Shown piece after piece: positions 57,526 through 64,000 of a stretch of 64,000 nucleotides of DNA (positions within the stretch are counted from its first letter, which is position 1; every line of letters starts with the position of its first letter). The stretch covers positions 186,001 through 250,000 of the forward strand of contig NZ_JANUFD010000003.1 of assembly GCF_024807945.1 (NCBI RefSeq), read 5' to 3'. The notes below the pieces were generated by a model that saw only the letters and a list, made by a program, of their open reading frames with translations, did not search any database and was not told the origin of the DNA. Origin of the DNA: Pseudomonas sp. JUb42 (GTDB lineage: Bacteria > Pseudomonadota > Gammaproteobacteria > Pseudomonadales > Pseudomonadaceae). Position numbers and translations under genes: made by a program.

Positions 57526-58128
57526 ATGACCGATGTCGCCCCGCTCTCGCGCCAGCAATTGCGTCGCCAGCTGCGCAAGGCCCGCCGTTCACTCAGCCCC
57601 AATCAACAACGCCAGGCCGCTCTTGGGCTGTATCGCCAATTGGCGCAACACCCGTTGTTTCGCCGTGCCCGGCATGTCTCGCTGTATTTGCCGATGGACG
57701 GCGAAATCGACCCGCGCCTGTTGCTGCGCGCCGCTCAACGCCGGGGCAAGGCCACCTACTTGCCGGTGCTCAATGCCTGGCCGCGAACCAAGATGGTGTT
57801 CCAGCGCGTACGGCCGGGGGAAAAATTTCGGCCCAACCGCTTCCGCATTCCAGAGCCGCTGATCAATACCGGGCGGCAACGCAAGATCTGGGCGCTGGAT
57901 CTGATTCTGATGCCGCTGGTGGGCTTCGATGACGAGGGTGGGCGACTGGGGATGGGCGGTGGTTTTTATGACCGCAGCCTGGCGTATCGGTCGCGCCGCA
58001 AGACCTGGAAGAAGCCGACGCTATTGGGCCTGGCCCATGAATGCCAGAAGGTCCCGCGCCTGGCCCAGGCCAGCTGGGATGTGCCGCTGGCGGGGACGGT
58101 GTCGGATAAGTGTTGGTATCTGGCCTGA
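57526..58128 (+). CDS. ygfA: 5-formyltetrahydrofolate cyclo-ligase
   Basis: A 200-residue ATP-dependent enzyme converting 5-formyl-THF to 5,10-methenyl-THF. N-terminal LRRQLRKARRSLSPNQQRQA and the C-terminal signature GRLGMGGGFYDRSLA are present. It lies directly after 6S RNA and may be transcribed from the same promoter by read-through, as in E. coli ssrS-ygfA. Confidence 0.95.
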   Translation: MTDVAPLSRQQLRRQLRKARRSLSPNQQRQAALGLYRQLAQHPLFRRARHVSLYLPMDGEIDPRLLLRAAQRRGKATYLPVLNAWPRTKMVFQRVRPGEKFRPNRFRIPEPLINTGRQRKIWALDLILMPLVGFDDEGGRLGMGGGFYDRSLAYRSRRKTWKKPTLLGLAHECQKVPRLAQASWDVPLAGTVSDKCWYLA

Positions 58129-58181
58129 TAGATATCGGCAACCTGGCTCAAACGATATGAGAGCCAGTTGCGGGATCAAAT

Positions 58182-58273
58182 TGTGGGAGCGAATTCATTC
58201 GCGAAGAGGCCGGTCTATTCAATCCATTCCATTGGGGGGTAAAACCGCTTTCGCGAATGAATTCGCTCCCACA
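58182..58273. repeat. Intergenic inverted repeat, family B copy 5
   Basis: TGTGGGAGCGAATTCATTCG opposite CGAATGAATTCGCTCCCACA, perfect 20-base outer arms. Lies between two converging genes. Confidence 0.9.
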
Positions 58274-58291
58274 GTCCGCTCCCGGATCGAA

Positions 58292-58447
58292 TTAATGCTT
58301 ACCCGGCTTTTTCTGCTGTTGCTGGGTGATTTCCATCGGGGCCGCATCTGACTTGTTGGCCCACAGGCTCTGGGCATAGCCCGTGGTCACGATGCCCAAG
58401 CCGAACAAAATGACCAGAATCCATAGTAAATCCGGCTTGCGTTTCAT
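58292..58447 (-). CDS. 51-residue single-pass membrane protein
   Basis: A short gene reading MKRKPDLLWILVILFGLGIV, then TTGYAQSLWANKSDAAPMEI and a polar TQQQQKKPGKH tail. One transmembrane helix (about residues 7-23) leaves a small periplasmic or cytosolic tail. A strong Shine-Dalgarno-like AGGGGGG lies about six bases before the ATG. I do not know a function. Confidence 0.75.
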   Translation of the reverse strand: MKRKPDLLWILVILFGLGIVTTGYAQSLWANKSDAAPMEITQQQQKKPGKH

Positions 58448-58639
58448 TGACTGCCCCCCTTCGGCAAATCAATACGATGTCAGCATCGGTTTTTGTATAG
58501 GCCGCGCAACAGCGTGAAGCTTAAAATGGCGGCATTCTCCGACAACATGACGCAGTTCGCAAATACTGGCGTCAGCCGACTGTCGGTTTGTCATCAAACT
58601 GTCTGACAACCTGCCCAATTCCCTGCTTAAGGAGTCTCG

Positions 58640-59092
58640 ATGATGGCTTATTGGCTAATGAAATCCGAACCCGATGAGTTGTCGATCAGCGACCTGAAAG
58701 GCCTGGGTACGGCTCGCTGGGATGGTGTGCGCAACTATCAGGCGCGCAATTTTCTGCGCTCGATGGCGGTGGGGGACGAGTTTTTCTTCTATCACTCCAG
58801 CTGCCCGGAGCCGGGTATCGCCGGTATCGCCCGGATCAGGCAAGCGGCTTACCCGGACCCGACAGCACTGGATGCGCAAAGCCACTATTTCGATGCCAAG
58901 GCCAGTGCCGAAAAGAACCCGTGGAGCGCTGTTGACGTAGAGTTCGTCGAAGCATTCCCGAAGGTCTTGGGGTTGGGCTATCTGAAACTGCAGAGTGCAT
59001 TGGAACAGCTGCCCTTGGTGCAAAAGGGCAGCCGCCTGTCAGTGATGCCGGTCACCGCGGAGCAATGGGCGGCGATCCTGGCACTGCGCTGA
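58640..59092 (+). CDS. EVE domain protein
   Basis: A 150-residue EVE/PUA-like protein (MAYWLMKSEPDELSISDLKG, then WDGVRNYQARNFLR and FYHSSCPEPGIAGIA). EVE domains bind modified nucleic-acid bases; this stand-alone type is common in proteobacteria. AAGGAG at about 58629-58634 serves either of two adjacent ATGs. Monocistronic. Confidence 0.92.
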   Translation: MMAYWLMKSEPDELSISDLKGLGTARWDGVRNYQARNFLRSMAVGDEFFFYHSSCPEPGIAGIARIRQAAYPDPTALDAQSHYFDAKASAEKNPWSAVDVEFVEAFPKVLGLGYLKLQSALEQLPLVQKGSRLSVMPVTAEQWAAILALR

Positions 59093-59098
59093 GCGCGC

Positions 59099-59506
59099 TT
59101 ATTGCACGATCAGGTTGTTGAACAGCAGGTCTTCGACGATGGGCTTGCCCTCTTCGTCGGTCATCACCTGTTGCACCTGCTTGAGGGCTTCCTGACGCAG
59201 TTTTTCCTTGGCGTCGGCGCTGCTCATGCTATCGACGGTCTGCTGCGAGAACAGCGCGACCAACTGGTTACGGATCAGCGGGTCGTTGCGCTTGACCGCA
59301 GCCTGGGCGTCAGGACCGGTCACGCGCAGGGCGATATCAGCCTTGTAAACGCGCAGCTTGGGGCCGCCATCCAAGGCATAGTTGCCCACGAACGGAGGGG
59401 TCAAGGATACATAAATAGCCTTTGGCGGACCTTCCTCTTTGGCTTCTTCGTTGGCCAGAGCAGGCAGTGAGAAGGCCACCATCATCATCAGAATCCACGC
59501 TTTCAC
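59099..59506 (-). CDS. FliL-like exported protein
   Basis: A 135-residue protein with a signal-like N-terminus (MKAWILMMMVAFSLPALA) and a FliL domain (YVSLTPPFVGNYALDGG, ADIALRVTGPDAQAAVKRND, RNQLVALFSQQ). True FliL is membrane-anchored in flagellar operons. Here it is isolated from flagellar genes and seems cleavable, so its role is probably different. Converges on the EVE gene. Confidence 0.8.
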   Translation of the reverse strand: MKAWILMMMVAFSLPALANEEAKEEGPPKAIYVSLTPPFVGNYALDGGPKLRVYKADIALRVTGPDAQAAVKRNDPLIRNQLVALFSQQTVDSMSSADAKEKLRQEALKQVQQVMTDEEGKPIVEDLLFNNLIVQ

Positions 59507-59640
59507 AGTCCACTCCTCAATACTATTTGTTGGCTAGCATACGTCAGCTTATAGAAAGCCATCATGGCCGGGCATGCTGATTGACCGAAAAAACTCGCCA
59601 CCTACACTTATCGGCCATCACCGCGAAAGGAATAGCCCCG

Positions 59641-60618
59641 ATGAAAGCCGTGCTGTGCAAAGCTTTCGGCCCTGCCGAAAACCTGGTGCTCGAAGAAGTG
59701 GCCAGCCCTGAAGCCAAGAAAAACGAGATCCTGCTCGATGTTCATGCCGCCGGGGTCAACTTTCCGGACACCCTGATCATTGAGGGTAAATACCAGTTCA
59801 AGCCGCCCTTTCCCTTTTCGCCGGGTGGCGAGGCGGCGGGTGTCGTGGCTGCAGTGGGGGAAAAGATCAGCCACCTCAAGGTTGGTGACCGGGTCATGGC
59901 CCTGACCGGTTGGGGCAGCTTCGCCGAGCAGATCGCCGTGCCGGGCTACAACGTCTTGCCGATCCCGTCCGCGATGGACTTCACCACGGCCGCCGCTTTC
60001 AGCATGACCTACGGCACTTCCATGCACGCCCTCAAGCAGCGCGCACAGTTGCAACCCGGTGAAACCCTGTTGGTCCTCGGCGCCTCAGGTGGCGTTGGTC
60101 TGGCGGCTGTAGAGATCGGCAAGGCCATGGGGGCCCGGGTCATCGCTGCCGCCAGCTCCGCAGAGAAGCTGGCAGTGGCGAAGAATGCCGGTGCCGACGA
60201 GCTGATCAACTACAGCGAAAGCAATCTCAAGGAAGAGCTCAAGCGCCTCACCCAAGGCAACGGCGTCGACGTCATCTACGACCCGGTCGGCGGCGATCTC
60301 TTCGACCACGCTATTCGCTCCATCGCCTGGAATGGCCGCCTGCTGGTGGTGGGCTTCGCCAGCGGACGCATCCCCGAACTGCCGGTGAACCTGGCGCTGC
60401 TCAAAGGCGCGGCGGTACTGGGCGTGTTCTGGGGCTCATTTGCCCAGCGTCAGCCCCAGGATAACGCGGCCAACTTCCAGCAGTTGTTTGCCTGGCATGC
60501 AGAGGGCAAGTTGAAGCCGCTGGTGTCTCAGGTCTACCCGCTGGAAAAGGCGGGCGAGGCGATTGATTCGCTGGCCAATCGCAAAGCGGTGGGCAAAGTG
60601 GTGGTTGCGGTGCGATGA
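59641..60618 (+). CDS. NADPH:quinone oxidoreductase, zinc-free MDR family
   Basis: A 325-residue medium-chain reductase. N-terminal GroES-like domain without zinc cysteines, then Rossmann motif LVLGASGGVGLAAVEIGKA and VIYDPVGGDLFDHA. Related to QorA/crotonyl-CoA-reductase-like quinone reductases; the substrate is unproven. AAGGA before the ATG at 59641 supports that start. Confidence 0.9.
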   Translation: MKAVLCKAFGPAENLVLEEVASPEAKKNEILLDVHAAGVNFPDTLIIEGKYQFKPPFPFSPGGEAAGVVAAVGEKISHLKVGDRVMALTGWGSFAEQIAVPGYNVLPIPSAMDFTTAAAFSMTYGTSMHALKQRAQLQPGETLLVLGASGGVGLAAVEIGKAMGARVIAAASSAEKLAVAKNAGADELINYSESNLKEELKRLTQGNGVDVIYDPVGGDLFDHAIRSIAWNGRLLVVGFASGRIPELPVNLALLKGAAVLGVFWGSFAQRQPQDNAANFQQLFAWHAEGKLKPLVSQVYPLEKAGEAIDSLANRKAVGKVVVAVR

Positions 60619-60676
60619 GTCCTCTGTTGCTCCGCTGTTCAGGCGGAGCAACGGCTTCTGTTACATCTGCTCACAA

Positions 60677-60692
60677 TGTTCACAAATGAACA
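60677..60692 (+). promoter_or_regulatory. Candidate operator upstream of glpT
   Basis: TGTTCA-CAAA-TGAACA, perfect 6-bp arms, about 110 bp before glpT. It resembles the TGTTCG/CGAACA arms of GlpR operators in E. coli. A second imperfect repeat with CGAAAATG/CACTTTCG lies nearer the gene. Confidence 0.4.
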
Positions 60693-60803
60693 CGGCAATC
60701 CAGCCATTTCCTACAAATAAGCCGACGAGAAACTCTCCTTTTTTCTGTAACGAAAATGTAACATTCACTTTCGCACTGAAAAAAACAAAAAATGGAGATT
60801 TCG

Positions 60804-62147
60804 ATGTTTGCTTTTTTTCGTCCTGCCGCTCACCGGGCGCCCCTGCCCGAAGAAAAGATCGATAGCACTTACCGCCGCCTTCGCTGGCAGATTTTCGCAG
60901 GCATCTTCTTCGGTTATGCCGGGTATTACCTGCTGCGCAAAAACTTCTCCCTGGCCATGCCATACCTGATCGACGAGGGTTACACCCGTGGGCAGTTGGG
61001 CGTGGCCATGTCGGCCATTGCGATTGCCTACGGTTTGTCGAAGTTCCTGATGGGCATTGTCTCGGACCGTTCCAATCCACGCTATTTCCTGGCGTTCGGG
61101 TTGCTGGTGTCGGCGGCGGTGATGTTCGTGTTTGGCTTCGTGCCTTGGGCAACCTCCAGTGTTGCCATCATGTTTATCCTGCTGTTCATCAACGGCTGGG
61201 CCCAGGGCATGGGTTGGCCGCCGAGCGGGCGGACCATGGTGCACTGGTGGTCGCAGAAAGAACGTGGCGGCGTAGTGTCGGTGTGGAACGTGGCGCACAA
61301 CGTCGGCGGTGGCCTGATCGGCCCGTTGTTCCTGTTGGGTATGGGCTGGACCAACGACTGGCACGCGGCGTTCTACGTCCCGGCCGCTGTGGCCCTGCTG
61401 GTCGCGCTGTTTGCCTTCGCGACCATGCGTGACACCCCGCAATCGGTCGGCTTGCCGCCCATCGAGCACTACAAGAACGACTATCCGGAAGGCTATGACG
61501 AGAGCCATGAGGAAGAATTCACCGCCAAGGAAATCTTCGTCAAATACGTACTGCGCAACAAAATGCTCTGGTACATCGCCCTGGCCAACGTTTTCGTTTA
61601 TCTGCTGCGCTACGGCGTACTGGACTGGGCGCCGACCTACCTGAAAGAAGCCAAGCACTTCACCGTCGACAAGACTTCCTGGGCCTACTTCTTCTACGAG
61701 TGGGCGGGCATTCCCGGCACGCTGCTGTGCGGCTGGATGTCGGACAAACTGTTCCGGGGTAATCGCGGCCTGACCGGTGTCGTATTCATGGTCATGGTGA
61801 CCATTGCCACCCTGGTGTACTGGCTCAACCCGCCGGGTAACCCGACTATCGACATGATCGCGCTGATCTCCATCGGCTTCCTGATCTACGGTCCGGTCAT
61901 GCTGATCGGCTTGCAGGCACTGGAGCTGGCGCCGAAGAAGGCGGCAGGTACGGCAGCAGGCTTTACCGGTCTGTTCGGATATCTGGGCGGTTCGGTCGCA
62001 GCCAGCGCAGCGATGGGCTACACGGTGGACCACTTCGGCTGGGACGGTGGTTTTGTCCTGTTGCTGATCGCGTGTGTGCTGTCGATTGTCTTCCTGCTGC
62101 CGACGCTTTGGCATAAGCAGGTGGCGAGTGTGAGTCGTGACAAATAA
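60804..62147 (+). CDS. glpT: Glycerol-3-phosphate/phosphate antiporter GlpT
   Basis: A 447-residue major facilitator protein with 12 helices. The organophosphate-family signature is [20 protein letters not shown], with the substrate Arg in LLRKN and a second in [29 protein letters not shown] is typical of GlpT. It imports glycerol-3-phosphate (and fosfomycin). ATG at 60804 has GGAG six bases upstream; the ATG at 60792 coincides with that site. No glp catabolic genes adjoin. Confidence 0.95.
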   Translation: MFAFFRPAAHRAPLPEEKIDSTYRRLRWQIFAGIFFGYAGYYLLRKNFSLAMPYLIDEGYTRGQLGVAMSAIAIAYGLSKFLMGIVSDRSNPRYFLAFGLLVSAAVMFVFGFVPWATSSVAIMFILLFINGWAQGMGWPPSGRTMVHWWSQKERGGVVSVWNVAHNVGGGLIGPLFLLGMGWTNDWHAAFYVPAAVALLVALFAFATMRDTPQSVGLPPIEHYKNDYPEGYDESHEEEFTAKEIFVKYVLRNKMLWYIALANVFVYLLRYGVLDWAPTYLKEAKHFTVDKTSWAYFFYEWAGIPGTLLCGWMSDKLFRGNRGLTGVVFMVMVTIATLVYWLNPPGNPTIDMIALISIGFLIYGPVMLIGLQALELAPKKAAGTAAGFTGLFGYLGGSVAASAAMGYTVDHFGWDGGFVLLLIACVLSIVFLLPTLWHKQVASVSRDK

Positions 62148-62179
62148 CGACTGCATAATGGCTGCACGGGTGGAGTAAT

Positions 62180-62269
62180 TGTGGGAGCGAATTCATTCGC
62201 GAAAGCGGTTCCGGGTTAGAGAAATATGTTGGATGTACCGGCCCTATTCGCAAATGAATTCGTCCCACA
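62180..62269. repeat. Intergenic inverted repeat, family B copy 6
   Basis: TGTGGGAGCGAATTCATTCG opposite CAAATGAATTCG then TCCCACA, with one base lost in the right arm. Lies between converging glpT and the cyclotransferase gene. Confidence 0.85.
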
Positions 62270-62300
62270 GACACAGATTTAACGCCCGCACAGGCGGCCA

Positions 62301-62975
62301 TTAAACCGTCTGGCAATCAACCCGACAGCGTTTGAGCCGGGCCTCGAGGTTGAGGTCTGGCATGGCGTGGCTGCGCAGGGCGCTGGCGGTCTGCTCGACG
62401 TAGTCGCGGGTAGTGCCGTAGCGACCGCTGGCACTGGCCAGTACCTGGCTGAGTACGCTGTCGGGCAGGTTGCCGGCGTAGCTGGGCAGATGCCGTTCCA
62501 GAACAAAACCCAACGCCTGAACCCGGCGGCCGTCTTCCAGGCGGCAGCTGAGCCAGTGTGGGCGATAGGATGGATACGGCATTTCCCGTTGCCACAGTGC
62601 GAGCAACGATTCCTTGAGGTTTTCTTCCGGCAGGCGGTAGGCGAAGCCACTGCATGAGCCGCCGCGGTCGAGGCCGAACACCAGCCCCGGTTGTTCCGGC
62701 GTGCCGCGATGTTCGTGGGACCACAGATACAGACCGCGATGGTAGCCGTGCACGCGCCCCCGCTGGCGCTCTACGGCGGAGCATTCGGGGCGCCAGATCA
62801 ATGACCCATACGCGAACAGCCAGACCGGGCCGCCATGATGGCGCTGCAAGGTATTTTCCATCGAATGGATCAATTGCTCGTGGGTCAGCTGCGGACCCAG
62901 GTCAATGACCGGCGGGTACGTCAGGCCCAGGCCGTCGTGCACAGCCGTCGCCAAGCTATTGATTTGGTTGTTCAT
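62301..62975 (-). CDS. ChaC-type gamma-glutamylcyclotransferase
   Basis: A 224-residue protein with the substrate loop WLFAYGSLIWRP of the ChaC family, RVHGYHRGLYLWSHEHRGTP and the catalytic Glu expected in the RLPEENLKES region. Glutathione-specific members cut glutathione to 5-oxoproline and Cys-Gly. GGGGAG lies before the ATG at 62975. Monocistronic. Confidence 0.88.
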   Translation of the reverse strand: MNNQINSLATAVHDGLGLTYPPVIDLGPQLTHEQLIHSMENTLQRHHGGPVWLFAYGSLIWRPECSAVERQRGRVHGYHRGLYLWSHEHRGTPEQPGLVFGLDRGGSCSGFAYRLPEENLKESLLALWQREMPYPSYRPHWLSCRLEDGRRVQALGFVLERHLPSYAGNLPDSVLSQVLASASGRYGTTRDYVEQTASALRSHAMPDLNLEARLKRCRVDCQTV

Positions 62976-63273
62976 TGGGCTCCCCCTGGCCGAAGCATGA
63001 CCAGTTGTAGCGTTCCGTGCGTGCAAAAAAAGCAGTGCATCAGCCAATCAGCTTACTGGCTATATGACTATCAGACAGCCTCAAAAAGCTATCAGTCACT
63101 CTTTGACGCTGAATCGATTCAAAAACACATGATGCAATTAGTAATCCAGCAAATCTCCCGCTTGGCGCAAATTTGGGAAATGTCCTACGTTCACCGCTGA
63201 CTTTTCAGCTATCGAGCGGATAAACGCTTTGTTTATAAAACCGCCCTTTGTGAGCGATAGGCAGGGTGGCGCG
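62976..63273. other. Intergenic region, no gene recognised
   Basis: About 300 bases between divergent genes. The central part (63040-63150) is A/T-rich and holds no ORF with a ribosome site or family pattern. Confidence 0.5.
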
Positions 63274-63741
63274 ATGAAAGCTGTGCTGTTGGTAGCACTG
63301 ATACTGTTATGCGGTGTGGTGCAGGACACCCATGCCGGCGAAGACGGCGCGTTCTGGCAGGTCCAGAGCAGCGTCTATACCCGTCACTTCAACCCGGATC
63401 CTGAACATAACAATCGGCAAAACCTGATTGGCCTGGAGCGCAATGAGGCTTCGGGTTTGCTGTACGGGGCGGCGACTTTTCGCAATACCTACGAGCAGCG
63501 CTCGGTGTACGCCTACGGTGGCATGCGCTTCGACAGCGCCGACTATCCGCTTTACCTGAAGGTCAGCGGTGGCTTGCTGCACGGCTACCGGGGCAAGTAT
63601 CGCGACAAAATCCCCTTGAATCGCTTTGGTGTCGCGCCGCTGGTGGTTCCCGCCCTGGGCATGCATCTGGGGCCGATCACGACGGAAGTGGCGCTATTGG
63701 GCGCTTCCGTCGCGATTCTCAATCTGGGGCTGCGTTTCTAG
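63274..63741 (+). CDS. Small exported, probably outer-membrane protein
   Basis: A 155-residue protein with a signal peptide (KAVLLVALILLCGVVQDTHA). The mature part has alternating hydrophobic/aromatic strands (WQVQSSVYTRHFNPDPEHNN, SVYAYGGMRFDS, YPLYLKVSGGLLHGY) ending in Phe (LNLGLRF), typical of outer-membrane beta barrels. It has a flavour of PagP-like proteins but without certainty. The ATG at 63274 is chosen for the signal peptide; the Shine-Dalgarno is modest. Confidence 0.7.
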   Translation: MKAVLLVALILLCGVVQDTHAGEDGAFWQVQSSVYTRHFNPDPEHNNRQNLIGLERNEASGLLYGAATFRNTYEQRSVYAYGGMRFDSADYPLYLKVSGGLLHGYRGKYRDKIPLNRFGVAPLVVPALGMHLGPITTEVALLGASVAILNLGLRF

Positions 63742-63747
63742 ATTCGC

Positions 63748-64000
63748 TTAGCCGCGCGGTGCATAGGCGAACACGTCGGCGCGCATCTGATGCGCGTCCA
63801 TGCCCGCAGCCACCAGGGCGTCGAGAGTGGCATAGATCATTGCCGGTGAGCCGCTGCCATACACGTGCACCCCGGACAGATCGGCCAGATCCTCGCAGAC
63901 CGCTTCGTGCAACATGCCGCAGCGGCCTTCCCAGCCGCACAGGTCGCTGACGATCTTATGCAGATACAGGTTGGGCAGGCTTTTCCATTCATCCCAATGG
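63748..64000 (-). CDS. CDP-6-deoxy-glucoseen reductase-like ferredoxin:NAD(P) reductase, C-terminal part
   Basis: Runs off the right edge. The 84 visible residues include HVYGSGSPAMIYATLDALVA and the end MRADVFAYAPRG. This is the NAD-binding C-terminus of ferredoxin-NADP reductase-like proteins, close to the branch usually called CDP-6-deoxy-delta-3,4-glucoseen reductase in Pseudomonas. The [2Fe-2S] and FAD domains would lie outside. Confidence 0.75.
   Translation of the reverse strand, partial: HWDEWKSLPNLYLHKIVSDLCGWEGRCGMLHEAVCEDLADLSGVHVYGSGSPAMIYATLDALVAAGMDAHQMRADVFAYAPRG

Overview
The window is a Pseudomonas chromosome segment, most likely from the P. fluorescens group. The evidence is GC-rich coding sequence, typical Pseudomonas gene neighbourhoods (coaD-ferredoxin-mutM, typA-thiI-glnA-ntrBC, the ubiH/ubiI-pepP-zapA-6S RNA cluster, gcvTH beside an iron ABC transporter) and many intergenic inverted repeats of the kind that litter fluorescent pseudomonad genomes. 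It is almost entirely core genome. I see no tRNA, rRNA, IS element, integrase or CRISPR array.

Layout. 0-7 kb: the end of heme O synthase, an SCO copper chaperone, an alpha/beta hydrolase, the AzlCD exporter, a TetR regulator with a sulfurtransferase, and a two-component system. 7-12 kb: an oxidative-stress block on the minus strand (katG, cytochrome b561, membrane-anchored catalase-like peroxidase) and a YkgJ-type protein. 12-24 kb: aldehyde dehydrogenase, coaD, ferredoxin, mutM, an HDOD protein, an RlmI-like methyltransferase, a DUF4153 membrane protein, an orphan ORF and ilvD. 24-25.9 kb: a small accessory patch. 25.9-33 kb: an iron-chelate ABC importer, a second two-component system, a phosphorylcholine phosphatase and folA. 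33-47 kb: a DUF2868/GTPase pair, a second YkgJ protein, typA, thiI, glnA, a secreted chorismate mutase, two DUF4124 proteins and ntrBC. 47-52 kb: a DUF2388 protein, gcvH, gcvT and a ferric iron ABC permease with its binding protein. 52-58 kb: ubiI, ubiH, pepP and a YgfB-type gene facing a ZapB-like gene, zapA, 6S RNA and the 5-formyl-THF cyclo-ligase. 58-64 kb: a 51-residue membrane protein, an EVE protein, a FliL-like protein, quinone reductase, glpT, a gamma-glutamylcyclotransferase, a small exported protein and the end of a ferredoxin-type reductase.

How the genes work together. The nitrogen block is the best-resolved circuit. glnA carries a near-perfect sigma-54 promoter with two NtrC-type sites centred about 138 and 107 bp upstream of the predicted start, and ntrBC lies 2.5 kb downstream with its own candidate sigma-54/NtrC control. 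The 7-11 kb block groups three heme proteins expected to remove peroxide. The 52-58 kb block has the familiar gamma-proteobacterial order around 6S RNA.

Most unusual region: 23.9-25.7 kb. Two identical 32-bp palindromic terminators, 1,116 bp apart, bracket an orphan gene and a candidate small RNA with a consensus sigma-70 promoter. Just outside lies a module resembling the C4 antisense RNA/Ash immunity region of P1/P4-type phages, and a decayed copy of part of that module lies inside the bracketed segment. The module sits in front of a DUF3077-type gene. This looks like a domesticated or decaying phage-immunity remnant.
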